In this document: positions 35,282 through 42,641 of the stretch, piece by piece | How the letters are laid out: every line of letters starts with the position of its first letter | How positions within the stretch are numbered: position 1 is the stretch's first letter | DNA from: Pseudomonas sp. RGM2987 | GTDB lineage: Bacteria > Pseudomonadota > Gammaproteobacteria > Pseudomonadales > Pseudomonadaceae | Length of the DNA: 42,641 bases | Assembly: GCF_022952855.1 (NCBI RefSeq) | Contig: NZ_JALJDX010000177.1 | Location: 1 to 42,641 of the forward strand | Reading direction: 5' to 3' | Notes under the pieces: generated by a model | What the model was told of the DNA's origin: nothing | Seen by the model: only the letters and a program-made list of their open reading frames with translations | Databases searched by the model: none | Program-made: the position numbers and the translations under genes

Positions 35282-37006
35282 TTAAAGGGTCTCTGATCCG
35301 GTCAGGCGTTTGATGGTGCCACGCAAAATCGGGCTGTCGGGCTGGTCCTTGAGGAACCTGCTCCAGATCTGCCGGGCCTCGCGTTGCTTGCCGTTGGCCC
35401 ACAGCACTTCGCCCAGGTGAGCGGCGACTTCCTGGTCGGGAAAACGCTCCAGGGCCTGGCGCAACAGGCGCTCGGCTTCGTCGAGGTTGCCCAGGCGGAA
35501 ATTCACCCAGCCGAGGCTGTCGAGTACCGCAGGGTCCTCCGGATTGATCTGGTGGGCCTGCTCGATCAGTACCTTGGCTTCGTCGTAGCGGGTGGTGCGA
35601 TCCGACAGGGTGTAGCCCAACGCATTGAGGGCCATGGCGTTGTCCGGGTCGCGCTGGATGATCAGGCGCAGGTCTTTTTCCATCTGCGCCAGGTCATTGC
35701 GTTTTTCGGCCTGCATGGCACGGGTGTACAGCAGGTTCAGATCGTCCGGGTACTGATTCAAGGCTTGTTGCAGGACATTCCAGGCCTTGTCGCCCTGGTT
35801 GTTGGCCGACAGGGTCTCGGCTTCGATCAGGTACAACTGGATGCCGTAGTCCGGCTGGGCATCGCGCTGGACGGCGAGGCGGCTCTGGGCTTCGGCGGCC
35901 TTGCCATTGCCGATCAGGATATCGGCCTGGCGCAACTGGGCCGGCAGATAGTCATTGCCCGGGCCGACCTGGGCGTACTCGATCAGTGCACTCTCAGGGT
36001 CATTGCGTTCCTCGGCGATGCGGCCAAGGTTCAGGTGGGCCGAATCGACGTGGCTGTCCCGGGCGATCAGGTCTTCCAGGTAGCCCTTGGCCTCGTCCCA
36101 GGCCTTGGCTTCCAGGCAGACCAGCGCCAGGGAATAGCGCAGGTCATCGTCTTCCGGGTACTGCTGGACCAGGCTGGAGAACTCCACCTTGGCATCGTCC
36201 ATGCGGTTGTTTTCCACCAGCATGCGGGCATAGGTGAGGCGCAGGCGTTTGTCGTCCGGGTATTTCTTGATGCTTTTTTCCAGCAGCGGCAACGCTTCGT
36301 CGCCACGGTCCAGGCCCTGCAACAGACGGGCGCGCAACAGGATTGGCGCCACTTCGCCGGCTTCCGGCGGGTTGTCTTCCAGCAACCTGAGGGCGACTTT
36401 GCTGTCGCCGTCCTGTTGCAGCAGCAGGGCCTTGCCGAAAATCAGCTGGCCGTTGTTCGGGTGACGCTGCAGCAGGCGGTCGAAGCTTTTCATCAAACCG
36501 TTGCGGGTTTCCTGGTCGGTGTCGGCGGCCGACAGCGCGAGGAAATCGAAATGGGTATCGCCCTTGCCCAGCAAGACCTTCTCCATATAGACCATGGAGT
36601 CGTCGTAGCGCCCGGCCCGCGCCAGTTGCACGGCGGCGGCGCGTTGCGCTTCCAGGTCGTCCGGGGCATTTCTTGCCCAGATCAGCGCGGTATCCAGTGC
36701 AGGCTGGTCGGCGCCCAGGTACTCGGCGATGCGAAACGCCCGCTCGGAGATGCCCGGATCCTGAGTGTTGATGGCCTGGGTCACGTAGTTGTCCAGCGCA
36801 ATGTCGAAGCGATTGCGCTGGCCCGCCAGCTCGGCGCTCAGCAGGCTGAAGATGGTTTCTTCACTGAACGAGCCGTAGACCTTGGGTTTTTCAGGTGCCG
36901 GGGTGCTGTCTTCGACCGGCGGCGTACCGTCCGTCGAAACGGGGGCCATGGACTGGCAGCCGCTGAGCAAGGCTAAAGCGAGGAGCAACGCGGAAGATCT
37001 ATTCAT
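35282..37006 (-). CDS. TPR-repeat lipoprotein
   Basis: A 574-residue protein with a lipobox signal peptide ([11 protein letters not shown], lipidated C17) and tetratricopeptide repeats over most of its length. Clear repeats are [40 protein letters not shown], and [19 protein letters not shown]. It corresponds to a conserved Pseudomonas gene before lolB (PA4667 in P. aeruginosa, as I recall). The exact role is unknown; outer-membrane lipoproteins with TPRs often scaffold envelope complexes. It starts the lolB-ispE-tRNA-prs series and is divergent from hemA. Confidence 0.9.
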   Translation of the reverse strand: MNRSSALLLALALLSGCQSMAPVSTDGTPPVEDSTPAPEKPKVYGSFSEETIFSLLSAELAGQRNRFDIALDNYVTQAINTQDPGISERAFRIAEYLGADQPALDTALIWARNAPDDLEAQRAAAVQLARAGRYDDSMVYMEKVLLGKGDTHFDFLALSAADTDQETRNGLMKSFDRLLQRHPNNGQLIFGKALLLQQDGDSKVALRLLEDNPPEAGEVAPILLRARLLQGLDRGDEALPLLEKSIKKYPDDKRLRLTYARMLVENNRMDDAKVEFSSLVQQYPEDDDLRYSLALVCLEAKAWDEAKGYLEDLIARDSHVDSAHLNLGRIAEERNDPESALIEYAQVGPGNDYLPAQLRQADILIGNGKAAEAQSRLAVQRDAQPDYGIQLYLIEAETLSANNQGDKAWNVLQQALNQYPDDLNLLYTRAMQAEKRNDLAQMEKDLRLIIQRDPDNAMALNALGYTLSDRTTRYDEAKVLIEQAHQINPEDPAVLDSLGWVNFRLGNLDEAERLLRQALERFPDQEVAAHLGEVLWANGKQREARQIWSRFLKDQPDSPILRGTIKRLTGSETL

Positions 37007-37178
37007 ATAGGAAGAGGACGACTAACCTGCGGTCGGATCATCATGACACAAGCCTTGGGTCAAACATAACCGCCCCGTCGATTTACGCTGTTGGCCGGGG
37101 CGATAGAGATCGGGTGGTTGTTCTGAATCTGGCGAAGTAGGACAATTGCCGGCTTCACGTCACCATCAGCGACCTTGA

Positions 37179-38468
37179 ATGGCCTTCCTTGCACTTGGTA
37201 TCAACCACAAGACTGCTTCAGTAGATGTCCGCGAGCGCGTGGCCTTTACGCCTGAGCAGCTGGTGGAGGCCCTGCAGCAGCTCTGCCGACTCACCGACAG
37301 CCGCGAAGCCGCGATCCTCTCCACCTGCAATCGCAGCGAGCTTTATATAGAGCAGGATCACGTTTCGGCCGATTCGGTGCTGCGCTGGCTGGCCGATTAC
37401 CACAATCTGAGCCTGCAAGAGCTGCAAGCCAGTGCCTATGTGCACGAGGACGATGCGGCCGTTCGTCACATGATGCGCGTAGCCTCGGGGCTCGACTCAC
37501 TGGTACTGGGCGAGCCGCAGATCCTCGGCCAGATGAAGTCGGCCTACGCCGTGGCCCGCGAGGCCGGCACCGTCGGCCCGTTGCTGGGGCGGCTGTTCCA
37601 GGCCACCTTCAATGCCGCCAAGCAGGTGCGCACCGATACGGCCATCGGCGAAAACCCGGTGTCCGTGGCGTTTGCCGCCGTCAGCCTGGCGAAACAGATA
37701 TTCAGCGACCTGCAACGCAGCCAGGCATTGCTGATCGGCGCCGGCGAAACCATCACCCTGGTCGCTCGCCATCTCCACGACCTGGGGGTCAAACGCATCG
37801 TCGTCGCTAACCGGACCCTGGAGCGCGCCAGCACCCTGGCCGAGCAGTTCGGCGCCCATGCAGTGCTGCTGTCGGACATTCCGGCGGAGCTGGTGCACAG
37901 CGACATCGTCATCAGTTCCACCGCCAGCCAGTTGCCGATCCTGGGCAAGGGCGCGGTGGAGAGCGCCTTGAAGCTGCGCAAGCACAAGCCGATCTTCATG
38001 GTGGACATCGCCGTTCCCCGGGATATCGAGCCGGAAGTCGGCGAACTGGATGACGTTTATCTCTACAGTGTCGATGACCTGCACGAAGTGGTCGCCGAGA
38101 ACCTCAAGAGCCGGCAAGGCGCGGCCCAGGCGGCCGAAGAGATGGTCAACGTCGGCGCCGAGGATTTCATGGTGCGCCTGCGTGAGCTGGCGGCGGTGGA
38201 TGTGCTCAAGGCGTATCGTCAGCAGAGCGAACGCTTGCGCGACGAGGAATTGCAAAAGGCCCAGCGCCTGCTGGCCAACGGCGGCAACGCCGAGGAAGTG
38301 CTGGTGCAACTGGCGCGCGGGCTGACCAACAAGTTGCTCCACGCCCCCAGCGTCCAGCTCAAGAAGCTGACCGCCGAGGGGCGTCTCGATGCGCTGGCCA
38401 TGGCCCAGGAACTCTTTGCCCTCGGTGAGGGTTCACCGGATAGTTTTTCGGATAAAAAACCGCAATGA
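37179..38468 (+). CDS. hemA: Glutamyl-tRNA reductase
   Basis: A 429-residue enzyme that reduces glutamyl-tRNA to glutamate-1-semialdehyde, the first committed step of tetrapyrrole (heme) synthesis. The catalytic cysteine is C50 in STCNRSE; the NADPH-binding segment is [17 protein letters not shown] and the helical dimerisation domain forms the C-terminus. The N-terminal [17 protein letters not shown] is typical. Its stop overlaps the prfA start (ATGA). The 172-base gap upstream, divergent to the TPR gene, has an inverted repeat CGCCCCG/CGGGGCG at 37071-37102 but no promoter I would call confidently. Confidence 0.97.
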   Translation: MAFLALGINHKTASVDVRERVAFTPEQLVEALQQLCRLTDSREAAILSTCNRSELYIEQDHVSADSVLRWLADYHNLSLQELQASAYVHEDDAAVRHMMRVASGLDSLVLGEPQILGQMKSAYAVAREAGTVGPLLGRLFQATFNAAKQVRTDTAIGENPVSVAFAAVSLAKQIFSDLQRSQALLIGAGETITLVARHLHDLGVKRIVVANRTLERASTLAEQFGAHAVLLSDIPAELVHSDIVISSTASQLPILGKGAVESALKLRKHKPIFMVDIAVPRDIEPEVGELDDVYLYSVDDLHEVVAENLKSRQGAAQAAEEMVNVGAEDFMVRLRELAAVDVLKAYRQQSERLRDEELQKAQRLLANGGNAEEVLVQLARGLTNKLLHAPSVQLKKLTAEGRLDALAMAQELFALGEGSPDSFSDKKPQ

Positions 38469-39547
38469 AAGCGTCACTGCTCAATAAACTGGATGTCCTC
38501 CAGGACCGTTTCGAAGAACTGACCGCCTTGCTCGGCGATGGCGAGGTCATTTGCGACCAGAACAAATTCCGCACCTATTCCAAGGAATACGCGGAAGTCG
38601 AACCGATTGTAGCCACCTATAAACAGTTGCTCAAAGTGCAGGGAGACCTTGAAGGTGCCCAGGCGCTGCTCAAGGACAGCGACCCGGACCTGCGTGAAAT
38701 GGCCGTCGAGGAAGTTCGCGAAGCCAAGGAGCAATTGGTCGAGCTGGAAAGCAACCTGCAACGCATGCTGCTGCCCAAGGACCCGAACGACGGGCGCAAC
38801 GTGTTCCTCGAAATCCGTGCCGGCACCGGCGGCGACGAGGCGGCGATTTTCTCCGGCGACCTGTTCCGCATGTATTCGCGCTACGCCGAACGGCGTGGCT
38901 GGCGCGTGGAGATCCTTTCGGAAAACGAAGGCGAACACGGTGGCTATAAAGAAGTCATCGCGCGGGTCGAGGGCGACAACGTCTACGGCAAGCTGAAGTT
39001 CGAATCCGGCGCGCACCGTGTGCAACGGGTGCCGGCCACCGAGTCCCAGGGACGCATCCACACCTCGGCCTGCACGGTGGCGGTATTGCCCGAGCCGGAC
39101 GAGCAGGAAGCCATCGAGATCAACCCGGCGGACCTGCGCATCGATACCTACCGCTCCTCCGGCGCGGGCGGCCAGCACGTCAACAAGACCGACTCGGCGA
39201 TCCGCATCACTCACTTGCCTTCAGGCATCGTGGTGGAGTGCCAGGAAGAACGTTCCCAGCACAAGAACCGCGCGCGGGCCATGGCCTGGTTGTCGGCCAA
39301 GCTCAACGACCAGCAGACCAGCGCCGCCGCCAATGCCATCGCCAGCGAACGCAAACTGCTGGTGGGCTCGGGCGATCGCTCCGAGCGGATCCGCACCTAC
39401 AACTTTGCCCAGGGCCGGGTCACCGACCACCGCGTCAACCTGACCCTGTATTCGCTTGACGAAATTCTTGCCGGCGGTGTCGATGCGGTCATCGAGCCGT
39501 TGCTGGCCGAGTACCAGGCCGACCAGTTGGCTGCGATTGGCGAATAA
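38465..39547 (+). CDS. prfA: Peptide chain release factor 1
   Basis: A 360-residue factor that ends translation at UAA and UAG. The stop-codon-reading PxT motif is seen as PAT in [12 protein letters not shown], and the catalytic GGQ motif in [17 protein letters not shown] at about residue 235. Length and domain order equal those of E. coli RF1. It overlaps hemA by four bases and is followed after 14 bases by prmC, whose product methylates the GGQ glutamine. Confidence 0.97.
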   Translation: MKASLLNKLDVLQDRFEELTALLGDGEVICDQNKFRTYSKEYAEVEPIVATYKQLLKVQGDLEGAQALLKDSDPDLREMAVEEVREAKEQLVELESNLQRMLLPKDPNDGRNVFLEIRAGTGGDEAAIFSGDLFRMYSRYAERRGWRVEILSENEGEHGGYKEVIARVEGDNVYGKLKFESGAHRVQRVPATESQGRIHTSACTVAVLPEPDEQEAIEINPADLRIDTYRSSGAGGQHVNKTDSAIRITHLPSGIVVECQEERSQHKNRARAMAWLSAKLNDQQTSAAANAIASERKLLVGSGDRSERIRTYNFAQGRVTDHRVNLTLYSLDEILAGGVDAVIEPLLAEYQADQLAAIGE

Positions 39548-39561
39548 GCAGAGGTGAATCC

Positions 39562-40392
39562 ATGACCATCATCGCCAGTCTGCTGCGCGCCGCCGAGTTG
39601 CCGGATTCGCCCACAGCGCGCCTGGACGCCGAGCTGCTGCTGGCGGCTGCGTTGGGCAAATCCCGCAGTTTCCTGCACACCTGGCCCGAGCGCATCGTGC
39701 CGAGCGAGGCGGCGTTGCTGTTTTCCGAATACCTGCGGCGTCGGCGTTCCGGTGAGCCAGTGGCCTACATCCTCGGGCAACAGGGCTTCTGGAAACTCGA
39801 CCTGGAAGTCGCGCCCCACACCTTGATCCCGCGTCCCGACACCGAGCTGCTGGTGGAAACCGCGCTGGCCTTATTGCCGGCGACCCCGGCCCGGGTCCTC
39901 GATTTGGGCACCGGCAGCGGCGCGATTGCCCTGGCGCTGGGCAGCGAGCGACCGGCCTGGAAGGTCACGGCGGTCGACCGCGTGCTCGAAGCGGTGGCCC
40001 TGGCCGAGCGCAATCGCCAGCGCCTGGACTTGCGCAACGTTACGGTGTCGAGCAGCCATTGGTTCAGTGCGCTGGATGGCGAGCGCTTCGAGTTGATTAT
40101 CAGTAACCCGCCCTACATCGCCGCCACGGATCCGCATCTGGCCGAGGGTGACGTACGTTTCGAACCGGCCAGTGCGCTGGTGGCGGGGCAGGACGGCCTG
40201 GATGATCTGCGCGAGATCATCGCCCACGCGCCGGCTCACCTTGCGCCGGGGGGCTGGTTGATGCTCGAACATGGCTACGATCAGGCCGAGGCGGTGCGTG
40301 ATTTGCTTCGCGCCCAAGGAATGATGGAAGTCCACAGTCGCCAGGACCTGGGTGGTCATGAGCGCATCAGCCTGGGGTGCATGCCGTGCTGA
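39562..40392 (+). CDS. prmC: Release factor glutamine methyltransferase
   Basis: A 276-residue S-adenosylmethionine-dependent enzyme that methylates the glutamine of the GGQ motif in RF1 and RF2. The cofactor loop is VLDLGTGSGAIALALGSERP and the catalytic NPPY motif is in IISNPPYIAATDPHLAEG. The N-terminal helical substrate-binding domain spans about residues 1-85. GCAGAGGTG precedes the ATG. Its end overlaps moeB by seven bases. Confidence 0.96.
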   Translation: MTIIASLLRAAELPDSPTARLDAELLLAAALGKSRSFLHTWPERIVPSEAALLFSEYLRRRRSGEPVAYILGQQGFWKLDLEVAPHTLIPRPDTELLVETALALLPATPARVLDLGTGSGAIALALGSERPAWKVTAVDRVLEAVALAERNRQRLDLRNVTVSSSHWFSALDGERFELIISNPPYIAATDPHLAEGDVRFEPASALVAGQDGLDDLREIIAHAPAHLAPGGWLMLEHGYDQAEAVRDLLRAQGMMEVHSRQDLGGHERISLGCMPC

Positions 40393-41141
40393 ACGATCAG
40401 GAGCTGTTGCGTTATAGCCGGCAGATTCTGTTGCAACACGTCGACATCGACGGCCAGTTGCGCCTCAAGCAGGGCCGCGTGCTGATCGTCGGCCTGGGCG
40501 GTCTAGGCGCCCCGGTGGCCTTGTACCTGGCGGCGGCTGGTGTCGGCGAGTTGCACCTGGCGGATTTCGACACGGTCGACCTGACCAACCTGCAACGCCA
40601 GATCATTCATGACACCGACAGCGTTGGCCTGAGCAAGGTCGATTCGGCGATGCGTCGCTTGACGGCGATCAATCCGCAGATTCGGTTGGTGCCTCATCCA
40701 GCGGCCATGGACGAGGACAGCCTGGCCGCCGCGGTCGCGGTCGTCGATGTGGTGCTGGACTGCTCCGATAATTTTTCCACTCGCGAAGCAGTGAATGCGG
40801 CGTGCGTTGCGGCGAGCAAACCTCTGGTCAGTGGCGCGGCGATTCGCCTGGAAGGGCAATTGTCGGTGTTCGATCCGCGCCGCGCCGAAAGTCCTTGCTA
40901 TCACTGTCTCTATGGCCACGGCAGCGAAGCCGAGTTGACCTGTAGCGAAGCAGGTGTGCTCGGGCCGCTGGTAGGCTTGGTGGGCAGTCTGCAAGCATTG
41001 GAAGCGTTGAAATTGCTGGCCGGTTTTGGTGAGCCGCTGGTGGGGCGTCTGTTGCTGATCGATGCTTTGGGCACACGGTTCCGAGAACTGCGAGTCAAGC
41101 GTGACCCGGGTTGCAGCGTGTGTGGTGGCGCGCATGAGTGA
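40386..41141 (+). CDS. moeB: Molybdopterin-synthase adenylyltransferase
   Basis: A 251-residue ThiF/MoeB/HesA-family enzyme that adenylates the C-terminus of MoaD for sulfur transfer in molybdopterin synthesis. The nucleotide loop is [31 protein letters not shown] and the D-C-S-D-N-F segment ([19 protein letters not shown]) are typical. Two CxxC pairs (YHCLYG with SPCYHC, and CSVCGG at the end) form the zinc site. The GTG at 40386 has GGGG eight bases upstream; an earlier GTG at 40377 is less likely. It overlaps prmC by seven and murI by eight bases. A ThiF role is the alternative. Confidence 0.9.
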   Translation: MLNDQELLRYSRQILLQHVDIDGQLRLKQGRVLIVGLGGLGAPVALYLAAAGVGELHLADFDTVDLTNLQRQIIHDTDSVGLSKVDSAMRRLTAINPQIRLVPHPAAMDEDSLAAAVAVVDVVLDCSDNFSTREAVNAACVAASKPLVSGAAIRLEGQLSVFDPRRAESPCYHCLYGHGSEAELTCSEAGVLGPLVGLVGSLQALEALKLLAGFGEPLVGRLLLIDALGTRFRELRVKRDPGCSVCGGAHE

Positions 41142-41925
41142 AGCGCCGGTCGGAGTACTCGACTCGGGTGTCGGCGGGCTTTCGGTGCTGGGCGAGATCC
41201 GCCAGTTGCTGCCCAATGAGTCGCTGCTGTATGTCGCGGACTGTGGGCACATTCCCTACGGTGAGAAAACTCCGGAATACATCCGACAACGCTGCGCGGT
41301 CATCGCTGACTTTCTTCTGGGGCAGGGTGCCAAGGCCCTGGTGGTGGCTTGCAATACCGCGACGGTTGCCGCTGTGGCCGATCTGCGGCGCGACTTTCCC
41401 GACTGGCCCATCGTGGGCATGGAGCCGGCGGTCAAGCCGGCGGCTGCCGCCACCCGCAGCGGCATCGTCGGCGTACTCGCCACCACCGGCACCTTGCAGA
41501 GTGCCAAGTTTGCAGCCTTGCTCGATCGTTTCGCCACCGACGTGCGGGTCATCACCCAGCCGTGTCCCGGCCTGGTGGAGCTGATCGAAACCGGGGACCT
41601 GCACAGCCCGGCCCTGCGCCAACTGTTGCAACATTACGTCGAGCCCCTGCTGGCAGCCGGCTGCGACACGTTGATCCTGGGCTGTACTCACTACCCGTTT
41701 CTCAAGCCTTTGCTCAAGCGGATGATCCCCGAGCACATCAGCCTGATCGACACCGGCGCTGCCGTGGCTCGGCAACTTCAACGTTTGCTGGCCGAGCGCG
41801 GGGCGCTGGCCGAAGGGCCGGCCAGCGAAACCCATTTCTGGAGCAGCGCTGATCCAGCACATTTAGGAAAAATCCTACCCCTGCTATGGCATTCGTCTGG
41901 CAGTGTGCGAAGCTTCGATCTGTAG
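41134..41925 (+). CDS. murI: Glutamate racemase
   Basis: A 263-residue enzyme that makes D-glutamate for peptidoglycan. The acid/base cysteines are in [11 protein letters not shown] (about residue 74) and LGCTHYPF (about 185), with [10 protein letters not shown] at the N-terminus and a D/S pair at 8-9. The ATG at 41134 gives [15 protein letters not shown] and overlaps the moeB end by eight bases; a longer frame upstream lies inside moeB. It is the last gene of the hemA series; no terminator was seen after it. Confidence 0.95.
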   Translation: MSEAPVGVLDSGVGGLSVLGEIRQLLPNESLLYVADCGHIPYGEKTPEYIRQRCAVIADFLLGQGAKALVVACNTATVAAVADLRRDFPDWPIVGMEPAVKPAAAATRSGIVGVLATTGTLQSAKFAALLDRFATDVRVITQPCPGLVELIETGDLHSPALRQLLQHYVEPLLAAGCDTLILGCTHYPFLKPLLKRMIPEHISLIDTGAAVARQLQRLLAERGALAEGPASETHFWSSADPAHLGKILPLLWHSSGSVRSFDL

Positions 41926-42041
41926 GCAAAATGTGAAAATTATGTAAAACGAGCTGAACTTCTGCTTAAACGCGGATTTCTATAGCTCAGTCTGTTGTAA
42001 CAAAAAACTAACTAAAGTCTGTACGGAAAAGGATGTTTCTG

Positions 42042-42560
42042 ATGAAGCGCTTATTCTGCTTTGCCGCATTTGCGGCTGCATTGTTGGGGCACACTTACAC
42101 CGCCCAGGCGGCGGGTGTGGAGTTCGGGGTCGGCCAGACCAGCGACTCGACCATGACCTATCGCTTGGGCCTGCAGTTTGACTGGGACAAGAGTTGGTTG
42201 CAGAGCGACGTGGGCCGCTTGACCGGCTACTGGAGCGGGGCCTACACCTACTGGGATGGCGATGACAAAGCCAGCAACCACAGCCTGTCGTTCTCGCCAG
42301 TCTTTGTGTATGAGTTTGCCGGCCAGAACGTCAAGCCTTACGTCGAAGCCGGTATCGGTGTCGCGTTATTTGCCAATACCGAAGTGGAAAGCAACAAGCT
42401 CGGCACGGCGTTCCAGTTCGAAGACCGCATCGGTTTCGGCCTGCGCTTCAATGGCGGACACGAAGTTGGCATTCGCGCCACGCACTATTCCAACGCCGGC
42501 ATCAAGTCGACCAACGACGGTGTAGAAAGCTTCGCGTTGCACTACACAATGCCGCTGTAA
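42042..42560 (+). CDS. pagL: Lipid A 3-O-deacylase PagL
   Basis: A 172-residue outer-membrane beta-barrel enzyme that removes the 3-linked acyl chain from lipid A. A signal peptide MKRLFCFAAFAAALLGHTYTAQA is followed by an eight-strand barrel and the catalytic HYSNAGIKSTNDGVE segment with the H, S and E of the family's triad. Length is that of P. aeruginosa PagL (173). AAAAGG lies nine bases before the ATG at 42042; the ATG at 42033 is too close to that site. It has its own upstream region (41926-42041), AT-rich. A REP element follows the gene. Confidence 0.93.
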   Translation: MKRLFCFAAFAAALLGHTYTAQAAGVEFGVGQTSDSTMTYRLGLQFDWDKSWLQSDVGRLTGYWSGAYTYWDGDDKASNHSLSFSPVFVYEFAGQNVKPYVEAGIGVALFANTEVESNKLGTAFQFEDRIGFGLRFNGGHEVGIRATHYSNAGIKSTNDGVESFALHYTMPL

Positions 42561-42570
42561 TACCCAAACC

Positions 42571-42641
42571 TGTGGGAGCGGGCTTGCTCGCGAAAGCGTC
42601 GGATCAGCCAATACCGAAGTGACTGACCCGCCGCCTTCGCG
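42571..42641. repeat. REPIN, cut by the window end
   Basis: TGTGGGAGCGGGCTTGCTCG from 42571 is a full REP. The last bases of the window (GCCGCCTTCGCG) match the start of the opposite REP as seen at 3831-3840, so the doublet very probably continues outside. Confidence 0.85.

Noticed and set aside
35384..36976. A 530-codon plus-strand ORF opposite the TPR lipoprotein
   Set aside because: Antisense shadow of a gene with a lipobox and TPRs; low-complexity V/G/Q/L-rich translation.
41926..42041. PhoP box in front of pagL
   Set aside because: GTTTA and GTTCA occur on the minus strand near 41955-41975, but their spacing is off by one from the PhoP direct repeat and one half is poor.

Overview
The window is a stretch of a Pseudomonas chromosome, most likely of the P. 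fluorescens group. The evidence is GC-rich coding with short gaps, many overlapping start/stop codons, several copies of the Pseudomonas REP/REPIN palindrome (core GGGAGCGGGCTTGCTC), a pagL lipid A deacylase, a MksBEF condensin, and a housekeeping order (hemA-prfA-prmC-moeB-murI-pagL facing TPR-lolB-ispE-tRNA-prs-rplY-pth-ychF) that I recall from P. aeruginosa PA4661-PA4690. The synteny is from memory and was not searched.

Layout. 1-120: the 3' end of a 5S rRNA gene and its terminator, closing an rRNA operon. 223-3788: a lipid-transport operon of two half-size PqiA proteins and a six-MCE-domain PqiB-like protein. 4016-8824 (minus): the condensin operon mksF-mksE-mksB, with no mksG nuclease gene. 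9005-11542: holD-rimI, a small acidic protein and a beta-carbonic anhydrase. 11553-29935 looks like lineage-variable material set into the conserved block: a SET-domain methyltransferase, an unknown secreted protein, an AtoE-type transporter, a soluble PAS-PAS chemoreceptor, a DUF2975/XRE pair, a lipoprotein gamma-glutamyltranspeptidase, tRNA-Met, a membrane chemoreceptor, a fosmidomycin-resistance-type exporter, a TerC-CBS-CorC protein behind a structured leader, a LysR/LysE divergent pair, a DUF3592 protein with an unknown partner, and a delta-60/RTX secreted protein. 30088-37006 (minus) and 37179-42560 (plus) are the conserved housekeeping blocks.

How the genes work together. The right end couples translation and envelope functions: hemA, RF1 (prfA) and the methyltransferase that modifies RF1 (prmC) overlap or abut; MoeB and MurI follow by overlap; LolB, IspE, tRNA-Gln and Prs are co-oriented with very short gaps. 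The left end combines intermembrane lipid transport and chromosome organisation. The middle is mostly transport, sensing and surface or secreted proteins, each with its own promoter.

No prophage, CRISPR array, integrase or insertion sequence was seen. The best candidates for something little described are the structured leader with a 28-codon ORF before the TerC-family gene (23183-23448), the DUF3592/unknown/RTX cluster (26694-29935), the secreted six-cysteine protein (12257-13417) and the bacterial SET protein (11553-12080). Start codons were chosen by ribosome-binding-site spacing and family knowledge, and several differ from the longest possible ORF.
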